From Paulinella micropora (lineage: Eukaryota > Cercozoa > Imbricatea > Euglyphida), in assembly GCA_009731375.1 (NCBI GenBank), contig BJOX01000137.1, forward strand, positions 523,213-587,212: 64,000 nt of DNA, in the 5' to 3' direction. Positions 1 through 12,228 of this stretch are shown one piece after another (within the stretch, counting starts at the first letter, position 1; each line of letters begins with the position of its first letter). Below the pieces are notes generated by a model. The model had not been told where the DNA came from. It was given only the letters and a program-made list of their open reading frames with translations, and searched no databases. Both the position numbers and the translations under genes were made by a program.

Positions 1-284
1 CTGCCTGTCTTCTGTCTTCTGTCTGCCTATCTGCCTGTCTGTCTCTCTGTCTGCCTGTCTGCCTGTATATCTTTTGTCTGCCTGTCTGTCTTCTGTCTGT
101 CTGTCTGCCTGTCTGCCTAACTGTATTCTGTCTGGCTGTCTGCCTGTCTGCCTGCCTGTCTGTCTGTCTGCCTTTCTGCCTGTCTGTCTGTCTGTCTGCC
201 TGTCTGTCTTCTGTCTGTCTGTCTGTCTGCCTGTCTGTCTTCTGTCTGTATGCCTGTCTGCCTGTCTCTGTCTGTCTGTTGCAG
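1..284. repeat. (CTGT/CTGC)n tetranucleotide array
   Basis: Imperfect CTGT and CTGC repeats run from the window edge to a TTGCAG splice acceptor at 279-284. The tract is pyrimidine-rich and is probably the 3' part of an intron of the TPR gene that follows. Confidence 0.85.
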
Positions 285-573
285 GAGGACGATCGCTGTG
301 TGGAGGTGTGGTACCTGTCAGGTAACATACATACATACATACACACATACATACATACATACATACTTACATACACACAGAAATACGTATATACCTACAT
401 ACATACATACATACATACATACATACAGACATACATACATACATACACGCATGCATACATAAATACAAACATGCATGCATGCTTGTGTCAGGCGTGTGCT
501 ACGCCAAACTTGGCAAGCCAAATACAGCACTCAAATATCTGGCACGCTCACTTGAGGTGTGTTTGTGTGTGTT

Positions 574-618
<45 letters not shown>

Positions 619-1554
619 TACGCCATCACTCGAGGTGGCCACCCTCCGCTGCTTCTTCTTCTTCTTCTTCTTCTTCTTCTTCTTCTTCTTCTTCTTCTTC
701 TTCTTCTTCTTCTTCCTCTTTTTTTTCTTCTTTTTCTTCTTCTTCTTCTTCTTCTTCTTCTTCTTCTCCTCCTCCTCCTCCTCCTCCTCCTCCTCCTCCT
801 CCTTCTCCTTCTTCTTCTTCTTCTCCTTCTTCTCCTTCTTCTTCTCCTTCTCCTTCTTCTCCTTCTTCTCGTTCTTCTCCTCCTCCTCCTTCTCCTCCTC
901 CTCCTCCTCCTCCTCCTCCTCCTCCTCCTCCTTCTTCTTCTTCTTCTTCTTCTTCTTCTTCTTCTTCTTCTTGCAGCCACGCACACATACTTGCACAAAC
1001 AGCTACACACATACACACACCAACAGCCACACACACATGCATTGTTTCTTTCTCCTTGCGTCTTCAGATGCTGCGGCAGGTACCAGACCCGGACCCTGAA
1101 CTCAAAGAGAAAGGTCAGCAATTCATTCATACATGCATACATACATACATACATACATACATACATACATACATACATACATGTATGCAGCGTTCGTGGC
1201 CCTGCAGCAAGCGCGCAAGGCGGTCCAGGTACATACATACATACACACATACATACATACGTACGTACGTACATACATACATACATACATACATACATAC
1301 ATTCGTTCATACATTCATACATACGTCCAGGACGGGGCAGCCGAGGACAGCGACAACGAAAACGAAATGAACGCAACAGGAACAGGCGATCGAGATTCAG
1401 ACGACGATGAAGAAATGATGGGTAAGTGTTGATAGCTGAGTCCTGCAGTCTCTGTTTTGTCAGTCAGCATGACATTGTTTTTTTCTACGTTTCCTTTCTT
1501 GTGTTGGATGGTTTGACAGACGCGGAGACTGCCTATGGTTCAAGCACTACCTGA
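285..1554 (+). CDS. TPR-repeat protein with acidic C-terminal tail, 3' part of gene
   Basis: Spliced gene whose 5' end lies before the window. Exons read as 285-321, 492-556, 1068-1113, 1191-1228, 1331-1421 and 1520-1554; phases agree throughout and the last exon ends in TGA. If the GTAAGT donor at 1422 is ignored, the fifth exon instead stops at 1432. The first two exons encode a typical TPR helix pair (VWYLSGVCYAKLG...ALKYLARSLE). The next two encode a helical segment, then a tail rich in Asp, Glu and Asn. A last TPR followed by an acidic end resembles ACL4-type ribosomal protein L4 chaperones, but the visible part is too short to name the gene. TPR motifs bind protein partners. Introns are CATA, TG/GA and TTC/TCC arrays. 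The third donor is GTCAGC. Confidence 0.72.
322..491. repeat. CATA microsatellite intron
   Basis: Intron between the first two visible TPR-gene exons. It starts GTAACA, consists almost wholly of CATA units and ends in GTCAG. Confidence 0.85.
557..1067. repeat. TG/GA plus (TTC)n/(TCC)n intron
   Basis: Intron of the TPR gene. It begins with TG and GA dinucleotides, continues with about 320 bp of TTC/TCC triplets, then CA-rich sequence, and ends in CTTCAG. The open frames across it (poly-Ser, poly-Leu, poly-Phe, poly-Glu) are products of the repeat. Confidence 0.85.
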
Positions 1555-1880
1555 GACCTCTGCTAGCATCAGTGGTATTTCAAAAACATAATAATTTTTA
1601 GTATTAAATGATTCTGCGACTCAATCATCAAGAAACTTCATGTCATCATGATGGCTGCGCCAAAAATGCATGCCCGCAAGTTTGACTAGTGACATCAATC
1701 ATTGTAAGTTAACCCTTAACCGGTTTGCCATTTTTGGGGATCTAAAGCCACGTTTGGGGATCTGACCTAATTTCAAGTTTCTAGTCCTTATTTGTGGTTT
1801 TTGACAGTTATACTATTAAATTCAATTGAATTAAACCAGGTGGAAGCTCAGTAATTGTGAGAAAAAAAACCGTTCTTTAA
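1555..1880. other. Intergenic sequence, no gene seen
   Basis: AT-rich sequence between the TPR gene stop and the first LTR relic. I see no exon, RNA gene or clear repeat. Confidence 0.6.
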
Positions 1881-2085
1881 TACTACTTAGTAACTAGTAG
1901 TAAGTCGGTAATATAACCAAACACAGTCCTCAAAAAAGAGAATGATGTCTCGTTATATTAGCTCAGTGATGCAAAGACAAAAAGCCGCCAAACGACCATG
2001 ATCAAATTGGCATTTCAGACGTGTCCGGCCAGACGAAATCTATAAATAAGTTTTTTACCTGATAATTCGGGGGGTGATGTCCACA
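1881..2085 (-). mobile_element. Solo LTR relic, family of the 48-58 kb gypsy element
   Basis: Reverse complement of the 217-bp LTR found at 48034 and 58106. The shared part includes the stretch CGTCTGGCCGGACACGTCTG, the TTGGCGGC block and the TGTGGACATCA terminus. The distal 15-20 bases are diverged. No internal element sequence is attached. Confidence 0.85.
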
Positions 2086-2371
2086 TTATATTCAAAAGAT
2101 ATTATTTAACTTTCAATGCAAGCCGGGGTATTTATCCATCCAATTCTAAAAGCACTCTGAAAATAACCAGTAGTAATCGGAGTTCCTCCTCTACAAACGA
2201 GAGGAAACCAGTATGGTGGAAAATATAGGAGACTGTCAGAGGCCGCTTGAAGCAACAAAAAGGAAACAGAGGGCCATTCCTGGCAACCCGGCTAACCGGC
2301 TAATATTCAATGATCCGGCTTAAAAAAAGTAGTACCGGTTACTAGTGAATCGTAATATTAATCATAGTTTT
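2086..2371 (-). repeat. Diverged extra copy of the LTR end of gypsy element 1
   Basis: Begins like the LTR at 2372 (TTCAAAAGATATTATTTAA) and follows it with small insertions through the GAGAGGAAACCAGTATGG block to the GTACCGGTTA...GTAATATTA block. It abuts the solo LTR relic directly. It is either an older LTR fragment or a duplication inside the LTR. Confidence 0.7.
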
Positions 2372-3050
2372 TGTAGGTTATAATCAAAAGATATTATTTA
2401 ATGTAAGCAGGGGTATTTATCCTTCCAATTCCACAGCACTCTGAGAATAACCTAATCTTCCTCCTCTACAAAGAGAGGAAAACAGTATGGCGGAAAATGT
2501 AGGAGATTGTCAGAGCCAAGCAACAAAAAGGAAAAAGAGATGCATTTCCCAGTGTCACCCCTAACGATAATATTATACTGTTTGAAAAAATAGTACCGGT
2601 TATGAATCGTAATATTATCGTTGTAACCTGCTCAAAAGTATATAAATAAAAACGGATATAACTACATCTTAAAGAGATATAGCTCTTCTATGCATCACTG
2701 TGTATAGGGGTATAAGAAAAGGTCGCATATTTACCTATCTGCGCCTACAATCCCCCCTCCCCGTCTTATACGGGAACCGTAGTAAATAGGGGTAGATTGG
2801 TAAATATCGGCAAAGGAGAGCGCACTTTCCGGGTCTGTTTCCTCCTGGGTGATCATCTCCTGTGGAGACAACCCATTGAGTAGCTTGAGTGACCGCTAAG
2901 TTTTTGCTCTTCATCACCGTTGTGCGTCCGGTGCTTACAAAATACAAATTTGAGTTTGGAGATTTTCGAGTTCAAATTTGAATTTGAATTTTGAACTATC
3001 TCCTCCCCCTCTTCTATGGCGATCTGCCATAGACGTACAACGGTCTGATC
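2372..3050 (-). mobile_element. 3' LTR of gypsy element 1
   Basis: Matches 17825 to about 18680 in the same order, from GGTTATAATCAAAAG to GATCTGCCATAGACGTACAACGG. It is shorter than the other copy mainly because that copy carries an internal duplication of about 150 bp. The outer end is uncertain by a few bases. Confidence 0.85.
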
Positions 3051-3082
3051 ATGTCGCTGTCAAACCATCCCTTCGCCGTCTT

Positions 3083-3310
3083 AAGGATCTGTGATCCGAA
3101 AATTACTGGGCGATTTGTATCCAATCTGAAATAAATCTCCGAGCAATTCTAAGGTTCCGCGCCCCCCATTCCCTGGCTTAAGGATCTGTGATCCGAGCAT
3201 TACTGGGCCATTTGCATCCGATGTGAAACAAATGTCCGAGCAATTCTAAGCTTCCGCGTCCCTAGCATATGTCTCGGCCCTAATCCGTCCGAAGGATCTG
3301 TGATCCCGAG
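3083..3310. repeat. Tandem ~105-bp repeat in 3' region of gypsy element 1
   Basis: AAGGATCTGTGATCC recurs at about 3083, 3179 and 3293. The first two units continue in parallel through a CCGAGCAATTCTAAG block; the third is partial. It lies between the accessory ORF stop and the 3' LTR. Confidence 0.8.
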
Positions 3311-3556
3311 AATACAGGGAGGCATTGATTTCAATTGTTCAATACCCCCGTGCATCCTCGTCCATCATAGGGATGAACGGGCGCTATGCCAGTGTCAAGG
3401 ATGCCGTTGGCGTGTTAGGCTATTTTTGTTTGGTTTTGTTGTCTGCAGACATTTTCTTATTGCCACCCGGCAAGTATCTACTTCGCTGTGGCGAAGGTAG
3501 AAGTGTCTAACAATATATATACAACCCATTAGCTGGGTCTCAAAACGCGTCTACGC

Positions 3557-5961
3557 TTATTCGTCGAGGTATATTTCCTCGAGGGAGTTTATGGACTCCT
3601 CTTCGCTAGACGGTGATAATGGTTGCCACCTCCATGTCACTGCGGGTTGGTCTTCCGCTGGCATGTCTAATTCCTGATCCAGGCTTTCTTTCAAAGCCCT
3701 CGCTTCCGACCATGTCAAGTCTTCTCCGACTTCCGAACGCTGTGGCACGATACACCTTATGACTGGGGCGAATCGACCAATGATCTGCCCCAGCTGGTAT
3801 TCCCACTGTTGCCTCCAGTACGGCCACTCACGTCGAAAGTGGTAGATGTAATCCAACCGTTGAGTTATTTTGTGTCATCGGAACTCATCGGCTTGGACAA
3901 GTCTGTCCCAACCCAGCGCGTCCTGTGCCCTGAACCGTTCGATCCATTGTTCGAAGCCTCTCACGCGGCCTCGATATGTGTTCAAGCAACTTTCTGAGCA
4001 GTCTGTAGTAAGAATTGATATCTTCCTGCGACCACTGCAACTTTCTGAGCTGGTATGGTTCAAGCAAACATCTCGGATCCCTCCGAATGCCGTAGAACCG
4101 CAGGGCGTGTTTTCGCTGATAGTCCTCCAATCCCACCCATCCTCGCAGCGATTTGGCTTGCTCGAACAAGGTTTTGGTGAATTTCACTCGGCCCTCGTCC
4201 ATCGACTTGTACTGAGCGATCCCCGGTAACGGGTTGTCGCGAAATCCCCATGTGAGTGGGACATCCCATCCAAAACATGGCGGTGATTGTGCGCAAGATA
4301 TCAATTCGATGTCATCGTTGTATGCGTGATCTGGACATCGGTGAGGCCCGTATCGCTCTGGTGACGCGTATGCTCTTTCCGTGAGATGCCATCTCCGCGA
4401 GCATCTCGGGCCCCATCCTCTCCCGCGTTTCTTTTCCGCTTCACACTGTACCCTCAGGACGTTGTCCTGTTCGGTGGGCTCGTACCTCGCTTTGTCATAG
4501 AAGTCCGAGAAGCCCCGTTCGTCGAATGGAGGCTTTGGTGGCGGCAGGTTAACCTTGCGAGGGTTTGCCTCAACAAGTGCGGGTCTGGGACCCAATTAAT
4601 CTGGTTGCCCACCAATCGTATACGGTACGGCTCCTTAGACGATGTGAATGGGAACGTTCGTTCGTTGGTTGTGTGTGCGAGCGCCGGGCATTGTAGCCGC
4701 AGCCTGCGCTCCGCATCCGTGATATCTGGGTAAGGTGGGTAGATCCGGTGTACTCTACGCGTCGGGTCATACCCGTAGCGCACCGGTTTCTGATACTCCT
4801 CCCTTCCCGATCTGGGTCTTGGTTCAGGTGTAGGTCCATACCTCTCAACATCGTTTCCGTGTCGATGCGATATGGCCTACGCACTCCGGGTGCTACGACC
4901 ATCCACGTTCGCGGCGGTACCGGGCCCCGTTCCGAATATGCGTATATCGGACGGTCGATCGGTCCGTATACTCCGAATATGTTGTCGAAAGCATGAAAGT
5001 ACGCGGGGAATACTTCGTCCCTGCCCCGGTTCCGGTGGCGGGCAGCGGTGGTGCTGGTACGCCGGATCCGTGGGCCGTGGCCGCTCATCGTGCCGTTTCT
5101 CTTCGGGCGGGTTCAGCTTGTCACTGTAAGCGTCGGGCTTGAGTCTATCCTCATCGCCGACTTTCTTCCAGTATCTCAAGCGTGCTTCCTCCCTAGCGTC
5201 CATCCGCGTGAGGCTCAATTCTTCGCCGTAATATAGGCTCTCGTCTTCTTCTGGGATTCACCCAAATCCCGAGTGCTGAGGGGTGTTTAACCCTTCGGGA
5301 TCGACGTCCTCATCGATGTGTTGCGATGCAGGTGTACTGCTGTCCTCAGTCGGTGCCTCCCCCTCGTCAGCCGATGACTTCATAGGGGTCGTCAACATCT
5401 CCGACTCGACCTCAGCTTTTCCCCGTGGGGATTTCGGTGTGGTCACAACACTAGCCTGAGTTGTGCTACCTGAAGGTTGAGCGGGTGTGAGCGGTGTATT
5501 GGGACCGCCAAGATTGCGCTGCAGGGTTTCGTTTCCCCGTGCGCCCTTGCTTGCAAGGTTGTTTGCGCCACTGCTCGGAGTGATCATTGTGATGTGGGGT
5601 GTCCCCACTGGTGAGTATGTATGTGACCGCACCTGAAGTTCGCTGCCTCAGATGGGTCTGGTTCGTCCGGCTGCTCCGCTTCGCGACGCCGGTCCGCCAC
5701 CGGGCCAGCTGCCGGGGTCGTTCCCGCCGGACTATCTCGCGCGGATGGAGGGAGCCGTTGCCCTTCTCCCGCGATCGCCCGTAATCCTAGGTGTACTATC
5801 AGTATCACCAAGACCGAAGCCACGCACGCCAGGAGGAATCCCAGATACTGCTCCACCAGATGTTCGGTGCCAAACATACACCGCCAGGTGCCTATATCAC
5901 GTATGTTTCCGTGAGTTCGTATGTATATATATCTGTATGTCAGCCCAAGCACACCAAGCAA
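3557..5961 (-). pseudogene. Accessory ORF downstream of pol in gypsy element 1, broken
   Basis: Successive minus-strand open segments (5961-5584, 5632-5258, 5218-4877, 5088-4570, 4783-4454, 4595-3885 and 3856-3557) overlap in different frames and read like one protein of about 750-800 residues with several frame breaks. The first segment has a hydrophobic stretch at residues 39-60 (nucleotides 5847-5782) suited to a membrane helix. A Pro/Ser/Thr-rich part follows, then a charged body with many Arg, Tyr and Pro residues. The end is acidic, before a stop at 3557. Its place after pol and before the 3' LTR is where env-like or other extra ORFs sit. I recognise no family. Some breaks could be sequencing errors. 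Confidence 0.55.
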
Positions 5962-6029
5962 TGTGCAATGTGTGTGTTGTTCTCGTGTCGGTGTTCGACT
6001 CTCTGCTCGTTTTCAAACGCTGGTCAACA

Positions 6030-6125
6030 GCGTGACAACGCGGGTGCACCCATGCCCCGGTCCTCTTTGCTGTCCGCGTGACAACGCGTGTGCACCCATG
6101 CCCCGGTCCTCTTTGCTGTCCGCGT
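6030..6125. repeat. Tandem 46-bp duplication
   Basis: Two nearly identical copies of a unit containing CACCCATGCCCCGGTCCTCT lie side by side between pol and the accessory ORF of gypsy element 1. Confidence 0.85.
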
Positions 6126-6725
6126 GTTCCACCCTCGCCGTACTGCGCGATTTGCGGCGGTATGTAAATAGGGACATGTTATATTTCTTAGTGGTATAGA
6201 TATGCTTATGTGTATACGTAGGGCCGTCGGGTGCCTTAGAGCCCCTTCCATCCAAACAAAGAGCAAACAAGAGCGAGCATAATATCTAGACACTCTGTGG
6301 GGAATAACTTATCATACACCACTCATGCCATTGCCGCGGGAGGCGGGTGTGCAACTCGAGAGGAGGTGGGTATAATGTGCAATGCCAACCATATCAACGG
6401 GCATTGCTGCGCGTCAACATGGTTAGCCCGAAGCTATTCCGACCCCTGGTGGAACACCAACTACTAGCCCGTCAAGATACCTTCAGGGCCGTCGCACCTC
6501 ACGGAGGGTAAGGCAGGGTCTTTTCCCGTGTATCATGTCATGTTAGGCTCTCTTTTGCTATCTCTAAGAAGAATGGACTTAGGTAGTATTTTAACAGATA
6601 TGGAGTCCAAAGCCGTGTCCCTTTCCTATGGCTAGTTTCTTACTGTTGCTACCCAGTATTGGTCTTTGGATCTCGCATACTACCCGCGTTAACTATGCTT
6701 GTGAGGTGTCACACGGCATGCTGAG
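6126..6725. other. Non-coding spacer between pol and accessory ORF
   Basis: No convincing coding segment or repeat. It could hold an intron or promoter for the accessory ORF, but nothing in the sequence decides this. Confidence 0.5.
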
Positions 6726-9700
6726 CTAGGCTAGCTTGCGCCTCTTTGCCTGCCCTAATTTGGCTTTCTTATATTTGCCTGGTGGTGGTGCCCCGATGAA
6801 ATGGGTCGCTATGCCCTCGGCTACTATCTCATCCCACACCCGTAGGGGGATTCGACCGTGCTGTAGATCGAATGGGTAATCCAGCACCATCCTAGGCCAC
6901 GCCTGTATTTGCCACGGCGTGTAGCCTTCGGACTTGTCCGTGATGCCTTTCCAGAACGTTTCGACTGGTTGGAGTCGCGGTACACCGGATAAAAAATCCA
7001 TGATTCCGGCTCGTCGAGGTCCTGGTGTGATCGATAGAACTGCAGCACGGGCGGCTCGGCTTTGATTGCCTTGCTTGTGCGCGTAACCCGAGTCTGCGGC
7101 TCCCATTCTCTCACTTTCATGAGGAAGAAATCGTTGAGGCAGTCGTCGCCGACATGTGCCTCTGGTGGCCGAAGAACTTATATCTTTCCGACGTGCCAGT
7201 GCATGGTTTTCACGTCGTCGGCCGACCTCAGCTTTGATTCAGCTGGTGGGCGTCTCGGCACCGGTTCAACCTTCTCCTCCTGTTCGACTGCAGGTGGTTG
7301 GTCAGCCCGGGCGCGATAACGTCCCTCTCGGAAGCGTCGGCTTGTCCAGCCGCGACTTCCTCGGCTTCGTTATTATTCGGATCATTCCCCTCGGCTACGG
7401 CCGGCAAGGGTTGTGTCGGGTTCTCTTTCGCCTCGGCCGTCTTGTCTCGGCGCTTGGGCGGAGGACGTAAACTGTGTTCCAGCTTCTGTACCGCTTCCGT
7501 CATCGTTTCGTTACGATCCAGCATGGGATTAAAACGCATCAGCCGCCGTACATGTACTACTAGCGTCTTACACTTTCCCTGTATTCGGTATGTCAAAGCA
7601 CCTACTTGTTCTACAACAGTGTAAGGGCCTTGCCACATCGGGAAGAGTTTGACGCTAACCAAGTTGGGTAGCTGGGGTACGTACAGGAAGACTAAGTCCC
7701 CTTTATGGTATTCCCCCGGCTCATACTTGATTTTGTTCGGCGTCTGCTGTTTTTGTTTGTGAGCCTCTTCGGCGTCCCGTGCCTTCATGACGTAGTGTCT
7801 GGCTTCCGCCATAACTCGTAGACGACAGGCCATCAGCTCATCATGCTCCAAAAAGCCCCCTTCCGGGAGGTTTGGTAACACCAGCTCCTCCGGAATCCTC
7901 AAGTGCTGCCCGTATACCAGGAGATTGGGGGAAGCGCCCGTGGCTTTTCCGCCCAATGCACTCGATGCGGTGTTGTTCATGGAGAACACAAAAGACGGTA
8001 AGGCCTTATGCCATATATACTGATTATCGCGACAATACTGCTGGAGCGCTGCCTTGAGCGGTCTATGGACCCTCTCGATTTTGCCGTTGCTCTCTGGCGA
8101 ATATGCAGTTACGTATTTCCACTTAAAGCCCCACACTGTGGACAGCCGAGCGGAGAGTTCGTTTGTAAACTCCGATCCCCGATCGCTGTACACATTTTTC
8201 GGCACTCCGGTATATCGGAAGACATGGTCGACAAGGGTCTCGCATGTCGATTCCGCATCCTTTTCCACCACTGGTACCGCGAACACATAATTCGAGAAGC
8301 GGTCTATGGCTGTCAGGATGTACCGATAATTGTGGGTCTCCGCTCGCGGTAGCGGTCCTACGTAATCAACATGCAAAGTTTCGAATAGGTTCTCGACAAG
8401 CTTGTATTCGCCATAAAGGGCTCTCTGCGCGTTGTTGTGTGGTGTCTTGGTTTGCTTGCAGTGTTCGCATGTGTCGACTGTGTCGGCAATGGATTTCTGC
8501 ATGCCATGCCACCAAAACCTACGGGAAATAAACCATGACATTTTATCCCTTCCCGTGTGTGAGTTGAGAGCAGAGCGGTGAGTGGCTAAAAGGATCGCCT
8601 TGCGTAACTGGGTTGGTACCCACAGTGTCCACTTTGAAGGCGTCTTTTCCCACTTACCGCCTGCCCCCTTATACCACAGGAGGTTATCATGCCAGGTCAT
8701 CGTTTTCTTATGGGCTCTTATTTCTCTCGTCTCAGGATTTGCTATCGGGTCAATAGCGTGAGCAATGAAGGGGCCCCATTCCTTAGAGCTCTTCGCCAAC
8801 TGACCAAACACCTCGGGGCTCGCCACCGTCATATCCATGTCATCCAGCTGGAGAGCACTGGTGACTAGGCTTATAGGCCCCCTGTTCGGTGTGTTTGCTC
8901 GGCAGCCGCGATAATCGCCGACCGTTCAGGGTGAACATGCTGGGGTACCCAGAACGACTGCGTCTTATCCGCGAAAAATGCGTTAAAGGAGTGTTCATGT
9001 TTATGGGTCTGACCCGGCTTTATGTCCCCCTCGCTGAGGATATCTGACTGGGTGTCGATCTCCTCTAGCAGGTCTTGCCAGTTTTCAGCTTCGTGTTGCG
9101 CGCAGCACACGCGACGTATGCATTGCAGCTGGTCCAACAGTTCAGCCTGAGAATCGGGTCTATATCCCGGTGTCCAGCTTTGCGCGTTGGTGGCCATGTA
9201 TGCCATCCCCGCCGGCAACGTGTCTTTGAAATCTGCTGTATGCTCCGTGGCCGTCCAGTCACCATCGGCTGTCCATCCGACTAGGCAGGCCGTGGGAGTT
9301 TCTAATGCAAAGCGGTCTAATCCGTCGCCTACGGAGCCTTTCACCCGAGGCATCCGTGATAGGCTATCTGGGACCGTATTTTCTTTACCTTTAATGTACT
9401 CGATGGTGAAATCATACAAGGCCAGCTCCGACTGCCATCGGGCCAGTCGTCCCGTATGTTCTCGGTCCATGAGCCATCTAAGGTTGGCATGATCTGTTTG
9501 AACCAATATGTTCGGAGCACCCCACAAGTACTCCCTCAGCCGACTGAACGCCCAAACTATCGCCAACGCTTTGCGTTGTCTAGTGCAGTAGTTGACTTGT
9601 TCGGGCGTCANNNNNNNNNNGCGTTGTCTGGTGCAGTAGTTGACTTGTTCGGGCCTCAACTTCTTGCTGACGAACATGATCTGTCTCAACTGTTTGTGGT

Positions 9701-12228
9701 CAGAGCCGTATTGTTGTAAGACGGCCCCGACCGCGTATTTCGACGCGTCGGTTGCTACAACAAAACGCTTCTCAAAGTCGGGGAGAACCAAGACCGATCC
9801 GCCCTCTGTGAGGGGGTCTCGTGTCAACGCCTCCTTCAGCTTTGTGTATACCTCCGCCGCCTTTGGCGGTCATTCGCCATCCGGGTCGCCGTGAAGGCAG
9901 AAGTCCCGTAATGGTTTGACAAAGTCCTGGAAGTTCGGAATAAATTCCGAATACACCTGTGCCATACAGAGGAAGGAATGTAGCGCTGTGNNNNNNNNNN
10001 TCGCTTCTCCTATTACCCCATCCTTGACTCTGTACCCTAGATAATCGATGTGGTCCTTAGCGAACGAACACTTCTCTAGGTTCAACCTGAGGCCGAAGGC
10101 CTCTAGGTGTCTCAATATGTCCGACACGTGAGCCAGGTGCTCCGCTTCTGTCTTTGAATAAATAACGATATCATCGATGTAACAAAAGCTATACTGGTTG
10201 GTATGTCCGTAAGTTTCGGTGAACTTCGGATCACCGTACTTCGGGTCGGACAGAGCTTGATTCATGCAATCCTGAAAGATAGCCGGGGCGGTTTTCAATC
10301 CCATCGGGAGGACTGTCCACTGGTACAGTCTCCGCCGACGGCGAAGGCCGTCAGTGCCCGACTCTCCACATCCAAAGGGATGTTCCAGAATCCATTCTTC
10401 AAGTCTAGCTTTGTAAAGAACTTAGCATCCCGGAGTCGGTTGAGGCCATCCCGCATACGGGGTATTGGTGCCTCAACGCTCTTGATGATCTTATTGAGCC
10501 TCGTGTAATTGATACAAAATCGTTGCTTGCCATCCGGCTTTGGTGCAAGTCGAACCGGTGATCGGTACTCCGACCATGACGGTTCGATTGGCCGTTTAGC
10601 CAACATATCTTGGATCATTTCCTCGCAGATCTGCTCCTCCTTGTAACTGAGGCGCGATCTGCGGAGACGAGGCATCGTCTGTCCCACTTGTCGCTCTACC
10701 TTAGCAGCAGTGTGCGTCACGCCGCCGGCTACAAGGGGTCCAAAAAGTGTCTTATTCTTCAGAAACTGAGCCTTGAGATCCCGAACAAAGTCTGGTGACC
10801 CTGACTGTCGCGCCACGACTTCGTCGATGATCTCTTCGAACGGTTTCTGGTCTCTCGGGTCATCCGGGTACTCTAAGATGGAGTCCGGATCCTCAACCTC
10901 ATCCTTCGCGTCCCTGCCTGGGTATCGCGTGGTGGACTGTTGTCCCATGTTGCAAATTCCTGAAGTTCTACTAACATATCGGCGTATTGCTTCGCTGCCG
11001 ACTTGTGAAAGAACCCCGGAAAGATCTGAAAGGCAATCTCCCGCATGTCATCCACCTTTCGGGTCAGTAGTTTGGTTCTGTATGCCAGACCATCCTGCCT
11101 TGATCCTAATCGGAATGCCATAAGTGGTTTAGCCTGTCGACTAGGTATCGGTATTGGGTCATCGACCACCCTATCCAATACATCCCTCCACCACATCACG
11201 GTGGGGTATCGGGAGTATAATGGTGATGTCTTCGCCCCGATCCAACCTGTCAGCCAGGAGTTTTGGCACCTTCGATAAGTTCTCGGGCTGTATGGGCTCC
11301 GATCCCTTATACCATAGTTTTAACTTTTCCATTACATTATCGTTTTCTGTGAGGCGTTTAGATGCATGGAAAACCAAGCTCGATTTGACCCTTATGAATT
11401 CATGAGGCCGTTTCTGCCCACCCCCATATAGGTAGGTTTGATCGAAGCCGTGCCATGATTCGTCCTGCTTCCGTAGCAGCAAGATCTGGGGATCGCGCTC
11501 AGCTGCTAAATCCTCGAAGCCCGCCCATGGGCCGGTCAGCTCCGGGACATAAACATTCGTGTATACCCATGCTGTGCCAGCGGGCGTAACACGCTGCTGT
11601 GTCCGTATATCATGCGGTATGGGGGTGCGGGTGGGATCAAGGTCACCTGCGCTCTTCCCCTATACGAGTGATCTACCGGACATTCTGGACTAGGGTTAAG
11701 TATGGGGTATTCCGCCACATGTCGGCCCCTTTCGTACTTAATAACATCCTGCCCCAATAAAAGCTAAGCTTCCATCATCTTCAGATCAGGTTTACCCAGC
11801 ACTATTGTTCCCGGGGAATCTGGCACCACCAATACGTGTATTGTGTATGTCATGCCAGTCGGGAATTCCACCGTCAACGGTATACGACCAATGATCGCAC
11901 TCCTTCCGTCGTTGGCACCCCGGATATATCCGAGCTTCCCCTCGCGCGTGAAATCGAATAACTTTCCGAATTTATCTATAAATCTTTTACCCGCGAAGGT
12001 GATTTGTGCCATGCTATCGTTACCGGTGTCCAGGTGGGCGTTGAGCTTCCGCCACTGAAATAGACGGGTGTAGCTCATAATATTATCCCTTGCCTCCGCT
12101 GCAGGGAGGTCGTGGGGTGCGGCTGTCGAAATGAGTGCTTGTTGCAGCTCCATCTCAGCATACCTGCGTGCCATCCGACGCTGGGCATCGCCAAGCTTGT
12201 CCGGGTCCACCAAGGGTATTAGTCCCAT
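6726..12228 (-). pseudogene. pol: pol of gypsy element 1, frame-broken
   Basis: Minus-strand segments read in order. Protease: 12228-11764, with Asp-Thr-Gly at 12030-12022. A linker follows. RT: 10948-10295 and 10304-9870, with VRLAPKPDGK, LDLKNGFW and YIDD (about 10181-10170). RNase H: 9827-8871. Integrase: 8838-7228, with an HHCC region, catalytic Asp, Asp and Glu in DDx35E spacing, and a GPY-type module. C-terminal domain: 7106-6726, ending in a stop. At least five frame changes and two nominal 10-N gaps (9611-9620, 9991-10000) interrupt it. The final domain matches the ends of the other two gypsy pol regions in the window. Confidence 0.88.
9573..9658. other. Assembly join: 38-bp direct duplication around a 10-N gap
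   Basis: The sequence GCGTTGTCT[A/G]GTGCAG...TTGTTCGGG occurs immediately before and after the N run at 9611-9620. This looks like two contig ends that overlap but were not merged, so a stretch of RNase H is counted twice. Confidence 0.8.

Noticed and set aside
279-1432. Long open frames over CATA, GA and TTC/TCC arrays (repeats of His-Thr-Tyr-Ile, Arg, Leu, Ser, Glu)
   Set aside because: Repeats with no stop in one or more frames give open reading by composition alone. Only the exon islands inside show splice signals and real domains.
3300-3510. Plus-strand open frames opposite the end of the accessory ORF
   Set aside because: They overlap the tandem repeat and the 3' region of gypsy element 1 and have no family features.
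3557-5961. Retroviral envelope gene
   Set aside because: The position fits and one membrane helix is present, but there is no signal peptide, fusion region or cysteine pattern that I can recognise. Kept as an unknown accessory ORF.
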